64,000 nt of DNA from Microbacterium sp. NC79 (lineage in GTDB: Bacteria; Actinomycetota; Actinomycetes; Actinomycetales; Microbacteriaceae): NCBI RefSeq assembly GCF_019061125.1, contig NZ_JAHQYI010000001.1, positions 1,550,001-1,614,000 on the forward strand. Reading direction: 5' to 3'. The translations under genes were made by a program, and so were the position numbers. The notes beneath the pieces were generated by a model. It was given only the letters and a program-made list of their open reading frames with translations, did not search any database and had not been told where the DNA came from. The number at the start of each line of letters is the position of its first letter. Position 1 is the first letter of the stretch. Positions 35,760-46,883 of this stretch are shown piece by piece.

Positions 35760-37093
35760 CAGTACGACCTGGTGGAAGGGCGAGCACCTGGCGACCAAAT
35801 GCCGACGTCTGCGGCGTCTATATCGCCAACAAACCGGCGGTGCCATGCGAGTGCGGTGGCATCGGTCAGGCTCGCGACCTGGTCAACAATCACCCGTTTG
35901 CGAGCGGCGTCGTCGCGGGCTACGCGGAAGTCAGCGGAGAACACGGGATCCAGTGCGTGGCCGCCCTCGTCCCACAGCGCGGAGGCGAGACGCTTGAGCA
36001 CCTTGCGCTGCTCTTTGTAAATCGACTTGCGACCATCGATTGAGACGACGGCCGCGCCGATGATTCCCTTAAGCACGGCAACTTCGGTTTCCACTTCGCG
36101 CGGAACCACGACGTGCGCCTGGTAGCGAGACATCGTGTCAACGGGGTAAGCCTGGCGAGTCGCAATGGTCGCGGCTCGTGCGAAGCGACCGATCAGTTCG
36201 CTTGTGAGGTTCTTCAACCGCGCCAGATCGTGACGCGATGCGTCGAAGCTCTTCAGCCACAGCGGAAGACGGGTCAGGCGGTAGAGGGCTTCGTCCAACT
36301 CATCGCGGGAGTAATCGAAACCTACCCACGCTTGAATTCCAGAGACCAGGGCGTCGTGCTCTGCCGGGTCGGAGAGGCGGGCTGGGCTCAGGTAGCCGTT
36401 CACGATGGCGTCTTCGAAGTCGTGTACCGAGTAAGCGATGTCATCGGAGAGATCCATGACTTCAGCTTCGATGCAGCGCACTCGCTCGGGCGCACCCGCA
36501 CGCATCCACTCAAACACCGGCTCATCATCGGGGTACACGCCAAACTTCAGGCGTCCGCCCGGGTCAGGAACCGGCGCATCCAGCGTCCACGGATATTTGC
36601 ACGAGGCATCGATGCTTGCGCGTGTGAGGTTCAATCCGAACGGATCGCCATTCTCATCCAGCACCTTTGGTTCCAACCGCACCAGGATGCGCAGTGTCTG
36701 GGCATTACCTTCAAAGCCGCCAATGTCGCGCGCCCACACGTTAAGGGCACGCTCGCCGTTGTGACCGAACGGCGGGTGGCCGAGGTCGTGCGTGAGGCAT
36801 GCAGTGTCGACCAGGTCAGGATTGAGGCTGAGGCTGGTGGCCAGTTCACGCCCCACCTGCGACACCTCAAGCGAGTGCGTCAGCCGGTTGCGGGCGAAGT
36901 CGGCGGGCGATGCCGGAGAGAGTACCTGCGTTTTTGCGGCGAGCCGGCGCCAAGCAGCCGAGTGCAGGACGCGGGCGCGGTCACGCGCGAAGTTGTCGCG
37001 CTCGGAGCGGTGCAACTCGGGATGAAAACGCTCGACGTCACGCGCATCGTATCCGTCAGCGATACGCCCTGGTCCTACGCCATCAACCGCCAC
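35759..37093 (-). CDS. dgt: Deoxyguanosinetriphosphate triphosphohydrolase
   Basis: The 444-residue HD-domain enzyme releases triphosphate from dGTP or related dNTPs. HD motifs are RLTHSLEVSQVGR and LTHDLGHPPFGHNGE, with the later VMDLSDDIAYSVHDFED. It sits between dusB (its GTG start overlaps the dusB end by 11 bases) and dnaG (one-base overlap), a common actinobacterial order that ties nucleotide-pool control to replication. Confidence 0.95.
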   Translation of the reverse strand: MAVDGVGPGRIADGYDARDVERFHPELHRSERDNFARDRARVLHSAAWRRLAAKTQVLSPASPADFARNRLTHSLEVSQVGRELATSLSLNPDLVDTACLTHDLGHPPFGHNGERALNVWARDIGGFEGNAQTLRILVRLEPKVLDENGDPFGLNLTRASIDASCKYPWTLDAPVPDPGGRLKFGVYPDDEPVFEWMRAGAPERVRCIEAEVMDLSDDIAYSVHDFEDAIVNGYLSPARLSDPAEHDALVSGIQAWVGFDYSRDELDEALYRLTRLPLWLKSFDASRHDLARLKNLTSELIGRFARAATIATRQAYPVDTMSRYQAHVVVPREVETEVAVLKGIIGAAVVSIDGRKSIYKEQRKVLKRLASALWDEGGHALDPVFSADFRVARDDAARKRVIVDQVASLTDATALAWHRRFVGDIDAADVGIWSPGARPSTRSY

Positions 37094-38237
37094 TGGTATC
37101 CGCTTCTCCTTCAGTTAGAGCGCAGGCGACATCTGCAGCGATGTCGTGCGAGTTTAGCCAGCCATCGGGCAGAACCGTCCGCTTGGGGGTACCGGCACGA
37201 CCGCGCTGACCTTCGGCGGCCTCACCAGGGTAAGGCGCATCCAGGTCGAGCAGAGTCGTCAGTTCGTCAATTTCCGCCAGCGTACTCACCGTAGCGAATC
37301 GGGAGCGAATATCTCCACCCACCGGGTATCCCTTGAAGTACCAGGCTGCGTGCTTGCGGATGTCTCGGCATCCGCGAACCTCGTCTTCGAAGAACTCGGT
37401 GAGCAATTCGGCGTGGCGTTTGAACGCCGCCGCGACAAAGCCGAGCGTTGCGTCAACCGGCTTCGCGGCGATGCCATCACCGAGCGCGTGGGCGAGCTCG
37501 CCGAACAGCCACGGGCGCCCGAGGCAACCTCGGCCGACGACAACACCGTCTGCACCCGTCTCAGCCATCATGCGCACGGCGTCATCAGCTGACCAGATGT
37601 CTCCGTTGCCCAGCACCGGAATGCTCGTGACCGTCTCTTTCAACGTCGCAATCGCGTCCCAGTCGGCATGCCCCGAGTACATCTGGCTCGCGGTGCGCCC
37701 GTGCAGAGCGACGGCAGCAACGCCAGCGTCTTCTGCCATGCGTCCGGCGTCAAGGTAGGTCAAGTGGTTGTCGTCGATGCCCTTGCGCATCTTGACGGTG
37801 AGCGGAAGGTGCTCGGCAGCTTGTACTGCCTGCGTCACGATCTGGTTAAACAGCGTGTGCTTCCACGGCAGCGCAGAGCCGCCACCCTTGCGGGTCACCT
37901 TGGGTACCGGGCACCCAAAGTTCAAGTCAATGTGATCGGCGCGATCTTCAGCGACGATAATGCGCACGGCCTCGGCGACGGTCTTCGGATCGACACCGTA
38001 CAGCTGAATCGAGCGAATATTCTCCGACGGGTGGTGCGTGACGAGGCGCATCGTGACAGCGTTGCGCTCCACAAGCGCGCGAGACGTAATCATTTCGCTG
38101 ACAAAGAGACCAGCGCCGTACTCGCGGCAGAGCCGACGAAACGCCGTATTGGTAATGCCTGCCATGGGGGCCAGAACGACCGGAGCTTCCAATTCGATCG
38201 GCCCGATGCGTAGCGGCTGAGTAGGAGCTGTAGTCAT
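37083..38237 (-). CDS. dusB: tRNA dihydrouridine synthase
   Basis: Dus enzymes reduce uridine in the tRNA D-loop with FMN. The 384-residue TIM-barrel protein has the FMN-site segment LAPMAGITNTAFR, the catalytic Cys region DLNFGCPVPKVTRKGGGSAL, the VKMRKGID segment and GNGDIWSADDA. GGGAGG before the ATG at 38237 sets the start; a longer upstream frame is not supported. It begins the dusB-dgt-dnaG operon. Confidence 0.95.
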   Translation of the reverse strand: MTTAPTQPLRIGPIELEAPVVLAPMAGITNTAFRRLCREYGAGLFVSEMITSRALVERNAVTMRLVTHHPSENIRSIQLYGVDPKTVAEAVRIIVAEDRADHIDLNFGCPVPKVTRKGGGSALPWKHTLFNQIVTQAVQAAEHLPLTVKMRKGIDDNHLTYLDAGRMAEDAGVAAVALHGRTASQMYSGHADWDAIATLKETVTSIPVLGNGDIWSADDAVRMMAETGADGVVVGRGCLGRPWLFGELAHALGDGIAAKPVDATLGFVAAAFKRHAELLTEFFEDEVRGCRDIRKHAAWYFKGYPVGGDIRSRFATVSTLAEIDELTTLLDLDAPYPGEAAEGQRGRAGTPKRTVLPDGWLNSHDIAADVACALTEGEADTSGG

Positions 38238-38338
38238 CGTCACCTCCCTATTCTCCCCTATCCCATGCCTGCGAGGTGCGGCGCGCTCACAGCCACACCT
38301 TTTCTCGGCACTTTCGCCCTGGCTCCGCCCCACGGCAG

Positions 38339-38344
38339 TAGTCT
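38339..38344 (+). promoter_or_regulatory. -10 box (TAGTCT) six bases before the peroxidase ATG
   Basis: The spacing to the ATG at 38351 is that of a leaderless transcript; no Shine-Dalgarno sequence is seen. Confidence 0.5.
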
Positions 38345-38350
38345 CAGAAC

Positions 38351-38854
38351 ATGACCGACACTACTGAGACTGCGCTGCGCGACATCGCTTTTGTCGACGC
38401 CGCTGGTAATGAACACACGCTGGCCGAATACCGCGACAACGTGGTCATGATCGTGAACGTCGCTTCAAAGTGCGGCCTCACTCCGCAGTACGAACAACTC
38501 GAAGAGCTGCAGAAGCAGTACGGCGACCGCGGCTTCACAGTGCTGGGCTTTCCGTGCAATCAGTTCATGGGGCAAGAGCCCGGAACCATGGAAGAGATTT
38601 TGGATTACTGCGCGGTGACGTGGGGCGTTTCGTTTCCGATCAACGACAAGATCAAGGTAAACGGCCGCTCAGCCGCGCCGCTGTACAAAGCGTTGAAGAA
38701 GACGAAGGATGCCGACGGTAAGCGTGGCCCCGTGCTCTGGAACTTTGAGAAGTTCGTGTTGACGCCGGATGACACGTTGCACCGCTTCCGCCCGCCGGTG
38801 ATTCCGACAGACAAGGCTGTCGTCGACGTCATCGAGGCAAACCTCCCCCGCTAA
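38351..38854 (+). CDS. Glutathione peroxidase-family thiol peroxidase
   Basis: The 167-residue thioredoxin-fold protein has the peroxidatic motif NVASKCGLTPQY with Cys (not selenocysteine), the second Cys in LGFPCNQFMGQEPG and the WNFEKFV motif. Because actinobacteria lack glutathione, it probably uses thioredoxin or mycothiol to reduce peroxides. It is transcribed alone, with a leaderless-type start and its own terminator. Confidence 0.93.
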   Translation: MTDTTETALRDIAFVDAAGNEHTLAEYRDNVVMIVNVASKCGLTPQYEQLEELQKQYGDRGFTVLGFPCNQFMGQEPGTMEEILDYCAVTWGVSFPINDKIKVNGRSAAPLYKALKKTKDADGKRGPVLWNFEKFVLTPDDTLHRFRPPVIPTDKAVVDVIEANLPR

Positions 38855-38859
38855 CGCAA

Positions 38860-38896
38860 AACAGTGGCGCTCACCATCACGGTGAGCGCCACTGTT
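38860..38896. terminator. Bidirectional terminator between the peroxidase and DsbA-family genes
   Basis: A perfect 16-bp stem with a 5-nt loop follows the peroxidase stop. It also lies 14 bases from the stop of the convergent DsbA-family gene. Confidence 0.93.
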
Positions 38897-38909
38897 GCGT
38901 GAGGCGGGA

Positions 38910-39572
38910 TTAGGCCTTGTCTTCTGCCCACACCTGGCGAAGAATCTGCGCGAACGCATCGGCGGGCTGGGCACCCGAAACACCGTATTTGCCGTTGATG
39001 ACGAAGAACGGAACGCCCTGAATGCCGTATTGCGCTGCCTGCGCCTGGTCAGCACGTACGTCTGCAAGATACTGCTGCGACTCCAGCGCTGCGCGGGCAG
39101 CCTCGCCGTCAAGGCCAGCGTCGGTCGCGAGAGCCACGAGGCTGTCGATCTCACCGACGTGCTTGCCCTCGGTGAAGTACGCCGACATCAGGCGCTCGGC
39201 CATATCGTGTTGCTTGCCTGCAGCCTTAGCGAAGTGCAGCAACTCGTGAGCGCGCACCGTGTTGGTGTGCTTCAGCACATCAAAGTTGTATTCGAGACCG
39301 ACGCCTGCTGCCACGTTCGTGACGTGATCGAGCATCTCCGAAACCTTTTCCTTCGGCATGCCCTTGTGGGTTGCCAGAAAGTCAATCTCGCTGCCGTCGA
39401 AGTCGACGGGAGTATCGGGCGAGAGCTCGTAGGAGTGGTAGGTAATCTCCACTTGCGGGGCATCAGCGTCATCGGAGGCGGCGACAATGCCGTTCTCCAG
39501 GTTGCGCTTTCCGATGTAGCACCACGGGCAGGCGATGTCGCTCCACACGTCAATTTGAATCTTTTCGGTCAC
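38910..39572 (-). CDS. DsbA-family oxidoreductase (FrnE-like)
   Basis: The 220-residue protein has a thioredoxin-fold start IQIDVWSDIACPWCYIGKR with the redox motif CPWC, a helical insertion and the cis-Pro segment YGIQGVPFFVINGKYGVSGA. There is no signal peptide, so it is a cytosolic FrnE-like disulfide oxidoreductase or isomerase. The GTG at 39572, preceded by GAG, gives the family N-terminus; an upstream in-frame start at 39659 adds unrelated residues. Confidence 0.92.
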   Translation of the reverse strand: MTEKIQIDVWSDIACPWCYIGKRNLENGIVAASDDADAPQVEITYHSYELSPDTPVDFDGSEIDFLATHKGMPKEKVSEMLDHVTNVAAGVGLEYNFDVLKHTNTVRAHELLHFAKAAGKQHDMAERLMSAYFTEGKHVGEIDSLVALATDAGLDGEAARAALESQQYLADVRADQAQAAQYGIQGVPFFVINGKYGVSGAQPADAFAQILRQVWAEDKA

Positions 39573-39688
39573 CTCAATGACAACACCAGGGTGAATCGGT
39601 TCTATTCCCCGGGATTTCCCTGAGTCATTTGGCGCTCGTTGGCCATACGCTAGAAGCACGCCGTCTGGTGGCGCGTTGAAGGGGAATC

Positions 39689-40771
39689 ATGGAGGGCACG
39701 AGGCGCCACGCTCGTGCACGCCGACGGCGCGCACGGCTGACCGTGATGTGGAGCATCATCGGCGTCGTGATCCTCGGCGTCATTGGCTTCTCGGCCGGTG
39801 CAGCCACCGGGTTCATCCCGATCTTTGCGACGCCAGCGCCGTGGCCCACATCTGCCGTCACCGCGTCTGAAACTGCCGCTGCGCCGACGACGACCCCCGA
39901 GGTTCCGGAACCATCGACGTCGGCACCAGCACCGGTTCCGTCTCCGACACCCGCACCGCCCATTCCGTGCGCCGTGGGCACCACGATGTCGGTCATGGCG
40001 CACTACGACGACGACCTCATCTTCGCCAACCCCACGATTGCCAACGCGATCGCGGGCGGCCAATGCGTGCGCACGGTGTTCATCACCGCAGGCGATGCCG
40101 GTTCAGGCATGACATATGCGACGTCGCGAGAGAGCGGAATCCTGCACGCCTACGATGTGTTGCGCGGCGTCGAGGGCGCGTGGGCAGAAGAGCACGTGGT
40201 GCTCGCAACGGGGTTGCCCATTACGCGTTTCACCCCAGCAGATGACCCTGACATCGCCGTGACATTTCTGCGGCTACCTGACGGTAACCTCCGTGGTGAG
40301 GGTTTTGAAGCCACGGGCTGGGAGAGTCTGGCGCGATTGAACAATCTATCGCTCGCCGCCATGCACACGGTAGACACGGCGACGCCGGTGTCACTCGACC
40401 TTCTGAAACAGTCGGTCAGCGAACTGATTTCTGCTGCCCACCCGACCACACTCATCACTCTTGTTCCTGGCTGGTCGTGGGCTGCGCACCGCGACCACTC
40501 CGATCACAGCACCGTCGGCACTCTCGTCCGTGACGCTGCGCAGGCTGCTGGCTTGCCTGTCGAGGCGATGCGGTACGCGACGGGCTACGGCAACAAGGAC
40601 AAGCCGGCGAACGTGACGGGCGACGCGCTCGAGCTCAAGTTGCGCGCCTTCTTCGAGTACACGCAGTATGACCACGTCATGCAGTGCGGCACCCCGGTCG
40701 GATGCCTTGACATCAAGATGTTCGGCCGGTCACTCGAGCGCGAATACTTCCTCACCGACGCCGAACTGTAA
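39689..40771 (+). CDS. Secreted or membrane-anchored PIG-L family deacetylase
   Basis: The 360-residue product has an Arg-rich cytosolic start, one membrane helix (about 20-42), a Pro/Thr/Ser-rich linker (50-92) and an extracytoplasmic PIG-L domain with AHYDDDLIF (104-112), TAGDAGSG and HRDHSDH (267-273). PIG-L enzymes are zinc N-deacetylases of amino sugars; the usual first motif is AHPDDE, so Pro is Tyr and Glu is Asp here. GAAGGGGA precedes the ATG. The substrate, perhaps a cell-wall glycan, is not known. Confidence 0.85.
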   Translation: MEGTRRHARARRRRARLTVMWSIIGVVILGVIGFSAGAATGFIPIFATPAPWPTSAVTASETAAAPTTTPEVPEPSTSAPAPVPSPTPAPPIPCAVGTTMSVMAHYDDDLIFANPTIANAIAGGQCVRTVFITAGDAGSGMTYATSRESGILHAYDVLRGVEGAWAEEHVVLATGLPITRFTPADDPDIAVTFLRLPDGNLRGEGFEATGWESLARLNNLSLAAMHTVDTATPVSLDLLKQSVSELISAAHPTTLITLVPGWSWAAHRDHSDHSTVGTLVRDAAQAAGLPVEAMRYATGYGNKDKPANVTGDALELKLRAFFEYTQYDHVMQCGTPVGCLDIKMFGRSLEREYFLTDAEL

Positions 40772-40797
40772 GCGGAAATTGCCGCAGAGTGCGTCGG

Positions 40798-41601
40798 CTA
40801 ACTCGTCGGTGCGTTAACGGCGCCGCCGAAGCGCCGGTTGCGGCCCGTGTAGATATCGATCGCTTCCCACAGATCGGCTCGTGTGAAATCGGGCCACAGG
40901 GTGTCGAGAAACACCATTTCGGCGTAGGCAGCCTGCCACAGCAAGAAGTTCGAGGTGCGCTGCTCGCCCGATGAGCGTACGAACAGGTCGACGTCGGGCA
41001 TATCGGGCAAGTACAGGCGCTTCGCAATGAGTTTCTCGTTGACCGCGCTCGGCTTAAGCCTACCTGCCGCGACATCTTCGGCAATAGACCTCATGGCATC
41101 AGCCAGCTCAACACGGCCACCGTAGTTGACGCACATCGTCAGAGTGAGGGTGGTGTTGTCTTTCGTGAGCTCTTCTGCGTACTGCAATTCTTTAATGACC
41201 GAGCGCCACAGGCGCGGTTCTCGGCCCGCCCACCGCACGCGCACGCCCCACTCATTGAGCTGGTCGCGGCGGCGGTGCAAGACGTCCCGGTTGAATCCCA
41301 TCAGAAAGCGCACTTCTTCAGGCGAACGCGCCCAGTTCTCGGTGGAAAACGCATACACCGACAGGTGCTTCACACCCGCTTGGATCGCGCCAGCGACGAC
41401 GTCGAGCAGCGCTATCTCCCCCGCCTTGTGTCCCTCCACGCGGTTAAGGCCGCGCTGGTTTGCCCAGCGACCGTTGCCGTCCATGACCACCGCGACGTGC
41501 GCGGGCACAGACTTCTTCGGGTATTCCGGAGGGTAGATTCCGGTCCAGTCCAGGGGGCGAAACTCGACAGCGTCTTTGTGGGTGTACGGCTTCGGGGTCA
41601 C
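40798..41601 (-). CDS. uppS: Isoprenyl transferase (polyprenyl diphosphate synthase)
   Basis: This cis-prenyltransferase builds the C50/C55 lipid carrier used in cell-wall synthesis. The 267-residue protein has the conserved block [18 protein letters not shown] followed by [18 protein letters not shown] and [21 protein letters not shown]. The GTG at 41601 has GGAGG upstream and overlaps the recO stop by one base, indicating coupling; the longer open frame lies inside recO. Confidence 0.95.
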   Translation of the reverse strand: MTPKPYTHKDAVEFRPLDWTGIYPPEYPKKSVPAHVAVVMDGNGRWANQRGLNRVEGHKAGEIALLDVVAGAIQAGVKHLSVYAFSTENWARSPEEVRFLMGFNRDVLHRRRDQLNEWGVRVRWAGREPRLWRSVIKELQYAEELTKDNTTLTLTMCVNYGGRVELADAMRSIAEDVAAGRLKPSAVNEKLIAKRLYLPDMPDVDLFVRSSGEQRTSNFLLWQAAYAEMVFLDTLWPDFTRADLWEAIDIYTGRNRRFGGAVNAPTS

Positions 41602-42323
41602 TACGCCTCCACGTGTGCGAGCGACCGAATGCTGCGCTCGAGGTGCCATTGGGTATACGCGGCGATGAGGCCGGATGCCCGGGTGTGATCGTTCGGGGTT
41701 CCTGCCTCGATGGTGGTCCAGTCGCCGCGAATGAGGGCGTCAAGCATCGTCGTGGTTCCGACAGGAATACGAGCGGAACCAGCGGGTGCGCAGGTGTCGC
41801 ACACCATGCCGCCGAGTTGGGCAACGAAGGTGTGATGCGGCCCTTCCTGCGCGCAGCGCGCACAGTGATCAAGGCCGGGAGCCCAGCCGGACAGGGACAT
41901 TGCTCGGAGCAGGTAAGAGTCCAGGATGGAGCGCGACGCGTGCTCGCCACGCGCGAGGGCCCGCAGTCCACCGACGAGCAGGAGATACTGCTGAGCGGTT
42001 GCCTCGGAGTCGCCAAGACGGTCAGCGGCTTCCACCATGGCGTTCGCTGCGGTGAAGCGATCGTAGTGCAACACAATGTCGGCGCCGTAGGTCGCCAGGC
42101 TCTCGGCCTGGTTCACGATGTCGAGCGAGCGCCCCTCGTAGAACTGCCCATCAACGACCATGAACGGTTCGAGCCGCGACCCGAACTTTGAGCTTGTGCG
42201 ACGCACACCCTTCGCCACGGCACGAATCTTGCCGTGGCGTCTGCTGAGAAGAGTGACGATACGGTCGGCTTCCCCCAGTTTGTGGGTTCTGAGCACGACG
42301 GCTTCATCACGATAGGTGGGCAC
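41601..42323 (-). CDS. recO: DNA repair protein RecO
   Basis: RecO loads RecA on single-stranded DNA with RecR. The 240-residue protein has the N-terminal OB fold ([23 protein letters not shown]), the [16 protein letters not shown] segment and a C-terminal helical domain with a four-Cys zinc site (HCARCAQEG and MVCDTCA). The GTG start is five bases after a GATAAT box, so the message is probably leaderless. uppS follows, with its start overlapping the recO stop. Confidence 0.95.
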   Translation of the reverse strand: MPTYRDEAVVLRTHKLGEADRIVTLLSRRHGKIRAVAKGVRRTSSKFGSRLEPFMVVDGQFYEGRSLDIVNQAESLATYGADIVLHYDRFTAANAMVEAADRLGDSEATAQQYLLLVGGLRALARGEHASRSILDSYLLRAMSLSGWAPGLDHCARCAQEGPHHTFVAQLGGMVCDTCAPAGSARIPVGTTTMLDALIRGDWTTIEAGTPNDHTRASGLIAAYTQWHLERSIRSLAHVEA

Positions 42324-42328
42324 ACTTC

Positions 42329-42334
42329 ATTATC
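42329..42334 (-). promoter_or_regulatory. -10 box (GATAAT) of recO, leaderless
   Basis: The box ends five bases before the GTG at 42323, and no Shine-Dalgarno sequence is present. Confidence 0.5.
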
Positions 42335-42367
42335 GCGCGCCGCACCGACACTGCGGGTTGCGCCTCG

Positions 42368-43774
42368 CTAGGCGGCGACAAACACAGGTTTCGCGTCGGT
42401 GATATTTTCCAAGCGCACCTGCACCGCGGTTCCGGGTTCTCCCTCCATCACCACGGTCGTGGTGACAGGCGGGTCTAGAAGCTCGAGTTCAGCGCGCGTC
42501 TCGCGACGATCAACGATAAGGGCGTCAAAGATCTGACCGATTCGCGGTTGCAAAATCACCGCGGTGACAGCGGCGATGCAGTCGCGCTCGAGCGCGCCAG
42601 CCTTCTGCGCGCTCGCCGCCATGATTTCCGGGAGGCCATCGAGCCCCTCAGCTGCCCACGCGGGAATCTCGGTACCGTTCGCAATCGCCTCGCAATGTGC
42701 AAGCACATAGCGGTCGACAAGGCGACGCAGCGGTGCGGTGGTGTGCGCGTATGGTGCGCCGATCGCGGCCTGAATAACGTCATCGGGCGTCTCCGACCCG
42801 GTGAGGACGTGATAGCCAGCACCACGGAACAGGGACCGCGCCGCCATGAGCACGGCAATCGCGGCAGGGTGGGTGCGATCAAGCCGACGCAGGAAGGCCC
42901 CGTATTCTTCGTCCTCGGCAAAAGGGATGCCCATGGCTGTAACTTCACGCCGGAAGTGCGCCATCGCGTCGACTGCCGGCCGCGGCATCGTGCGCAGGAT
43001 TCCTTTACCAGCCTCAAGCTGAAGGCGCGCAGCCTCCATTCCCGTCATGAGCGAGATCTGCGCGTTCCACTGTTCAACAGGCAGGAGTTGGCGACGCGTG
43101 ATCGTCCAAGAGTCTCCGTCTGCGACGATCTCTTCTTCCGGCATGTCGAGCGAGGCGCCGCCACGGTCGGCCTCGCGGGCAATGCGGAGCTCGCCAACGT
43201 CACGGAGGAGCGTCATGAGCGGGTCGCCAGTGTCGACACGGCGCTGGGCCTCGACGTAGGTGAGTTGTTCGCGACTGCGCACGCGTGCGCGCTTGAGGGT
43301 CGAACGCTCGCGCTTGCCAGTGGCGTCAAGATCGATCGTCCAGACATACGCCGAGCGTTCGACGCCGGGCAGCAGGCTCGCGCCATCCTCACTGATTACG
43401 CGCGGGTGCAACGGCGCGCTCGCGTCCGGCGCGTACATGGTTTGACCCCGTTCGCGCGCCTCGCGGTCAATAGCTCCTCCCGGCCGAACGACGGCAGGAA
43501 GATCGGCGATCGCGTAATAAACCCGGTATCCGGCATCGGTCTTTTCGATGAACAGCGCCTGGTCGAGATCTTTCGAACCGTCCGGATCAATCGTGACGAA
43601 CGCGATGTTCGTTGCGTCGGCAACGGGCAGCGTCACATTCGCGACCGCGTGCTCTGCCTCAGACTCGACCGCACGATCGAAGTCGAGATCGATATTGAGT
43701 CGATCACGGATCGCGGCGAACTGTGCGGCGAGGTCGGCGTGTGGTGTGGTCAAACGTGTCGTGCGAAACGGCAT
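42368..43774 (-). CDS. RNB-domain ribonuclease (RNase II/R family)
   Basis: The 468-residue protein contains the RNB catalytic segment FVTIDPDGSKDLDQALFIEKTDAGYRVYYAIAD with the clustered acidic residues that bind the metal, and VDRYVLAHCEAI near the C-terminus. It is shorter than RNase R and lacks obvious cold-shock and S1 domains, as in many actinobacterial homologs. It probably degrades RNA 3' to 5'. A TAGGTT box lies six bases before the ATG, and GAAGG could also serve as a ribosome binding site. Confidence 0.92.
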   Translation of the reverse strand: MPFRTTRLTTPHADLAAQFAAIRDRLNIDLDFDRAVESEAEHAVANVTLPVADATNIAFVTIDPDGSKDLDQALFIEKTDAGYRVYYAIADLPAVVRPGGAIDREARERGQTMYAPDASAPLHPRVISEDGASLLPGVERSAYVWTIDLDATGKRERSTLKRARVRSREQLTYVEAQRRVDTGDPLMTLLRDVGELRIAREADRGGASLDMPEEEIVADGDSWTITRRQLLPVEQWNAQISLMTGMEAARLQLEAGKGILRTMPRPAVDAMAHFRREVTAMGIPFAEDEEYGAFLRRLDRTHPAAIAVLMAARSLFRGAGYHVLTGSETPDDVIQAAIGAPYAHTTAPLRRLVDRYVLAHCEAIANGTEIPAWAAEGLDGLPEIMAASAQKAGALERDCIAAVTAVILQPRIGQIFDALIVDRRETRAELELLDPPVTTTVVMEGEPGTAVQVRLENITDAKPVFVAA

Positions 43775-43780
43775 GCCTTC

Positions 43781-43786
43781 AACCTA
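43781..43786 (-). promoter_or_regulatory. -10 box (TAGGTT) six bases before the RNB gene
   Basis: The spacing fits a leaderless start at 43774, although the spacer GAAGGC resembles a weak Shine-Dalgarno sequence. Confidence 0.4.
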
Positions 43787-43814
43787 ACGCCAATGCACAC
43801 GGAAGAATGGGGAC

Positions 43815-44501
43815 GTGATCGAAACCGTGTTCGTGATTCCGCTCTGGGCTGATCTTCTTGCCGTTGGGCTGGGCGGCGTGCAAGGCGCGCTCTTCGCGTC
43901 TGGCTTTCAGGGCGAACGGCGCCTCGACCTCCTCGGCGTCGCCATCATCGGACTGTTGCTGGGTATGGGTGGCGGTCTCATTCGTGACCTCATGCTGGGG
44001 CTCCCGCCCGCCACCCTGCAGTCAAACTGGTATCTCCTCACCGCATCGGGAGCAGCGCTGGTGGGAATGCTTCTCGCCGGGGTGCTGAATCGCGCAAACG
44101 CGATCATTGTCGTGCTCGATGCCGGGGCGATCGGCATGTTCGGTGCCTTCGGCACTGTCAAGGCGCTCACCGTCGGCCTGCCCGTGGTTCCGGCTGTCTT
44201 CGTCGGCGTGTGCGCCGCCGTCGGTGGCTCGATTCTGCGCGACGTGATCATGGGCTTGCCCGTCGCGATCATGCACGTTGGTTCGCTCTATGCGGTCGCT
44301 GCCCTCCTGGGTTGCACCACCGTCGCTGCCGCTCACGCATTCGGCGCGCCCATGGTTCCGGCCGCCATCGCCGGCATTATCGTGACCGCGACCATCCGCG
44401 TGCTCGCCGTGATTTTCGACCTCTCGTTGCCGGAACAGCGGCGCCTGCACCGCCGCAAGGTTGCTGCAGAGACGGGCGCCATCGCCATCGTCAAACCGTA
44501 A
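43815..44501 (+). CDS. Trimeric intracellular cation (TRIC) channel family protein
   Basis: The 228-residue membrane protein has about seven helices in two repeated halves, each with a glycine-rich GGGLIRDLMLG or GGSILRDVIMG motif, the hallmark of the UPF0126/TRIC family. These proteins form trimeric potassium-permeable channels. The start is GTG at 43815. It diverges from the RNB gene and ends at a terminator shared with leuA. Confidence 0.93.
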   Translation: MIETVFVIPLWADLLAVGLGGVQGALFASGFQGERRLDLLGVAIIGLLLGMGGGLIRDLMLGLPPATLQSNWYLLTASGAALVGMLLAGVLNRANAIIVVLDAGAIGMFGAFGTVKALTVGLPVVPAVFVGVCAAVGGSILRDVIMGLPVAIMHVGSLYAVAALLGCTTVAAAHAFGAPMVPAAIAGIIVTATIRVLAVIFDLSLPEQRRLHRRKVAAETGAIAIVKP

Positions 44502-44517
44502 GCACACCACGCCAAAA

Positions 44518-44552
44518 AGAAATGGGGGCCCGTCACCGGAGCCCCCATTTCT
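44518..44552. terminator. Bidirectional terminator between the TRIC gene and leuA
   Basis: A perfect 12-bp stem (AGAAATGGGGGC and complement) with an 11-nt loop lies between the convergent genes and ends in TTTCTTG. Confidence 0.92.
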
Positions 44553-44560
44553 TGTTTTGG

Positions 44561-46431
<1,871 letters not shown>

Positions 46432-46539
46432 ATTGTCAGGGTATCACGCACCGCGCACTGCTTTTACCCAACGTTCGGCGTCGAACTCTCCGACGCCATC
46501 CCCAACGACACGCCACGCCGTCTACGCACCGGCCGATCT

Positions 46540-46619
46540 TGTTATGCACGATCCGAACACTCGAACGGCACCAAAAAACGGCGTGTCGGGGTGAGACGCC
46601 GTTTTGCTCGTGCGGAACA
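46540..46619. repeat. 80-bp palindromic repeat element, copy B
   Basis: It is bounded by TGTTATGCACGA and TCGTGCGGAACA and has an inner perfect stem AAAACGGCGT/ACGCCGTTTT. It aligns without gaps to copy A at 32579-32658. The 450-bp gap around it (46432-46883) contains no gene, only this element and the inverted repeat at 46693-46730. Confidence 0.75.
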
Positions 46620-46692
46620 GGTCTGCGGGACCGCTTGGCGGCGGGGCGGCGGAACCACGAGGACTGGCGGCGGACGGTGCGGGGAAAGTGTG

Positions 46693-46730
46693 ATGCCGCG
46701 ATACGGGGCGGGTGCCCGATATCGCGGCAT
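46693..46730. repeat. Inverted repeat upstream of leuA, unassigned
   Basis: ATGCCGCGATA and TATCGCGGCAT form a perfect 11-bp inverted repeat, and CGGG/CCCG extends the stem inside it. It may be a terminator for era (about 150 bases away) or a second small repeat. Confidence 0.5.
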
Positions 46731-46883
46731 ACGCCAGAACCGTTGGATCGTCCCCACGAAATCTCGGTTCCGACAACTCTTTCAACGAATGCGAACTTCG
46801 TTGCCTTTGAGGTAGCGACAGCATAACCATGACGGTTGTCGCTCGACAAGACCTGTTCGCAAGTTGGGGATAAGCCCGACCGT

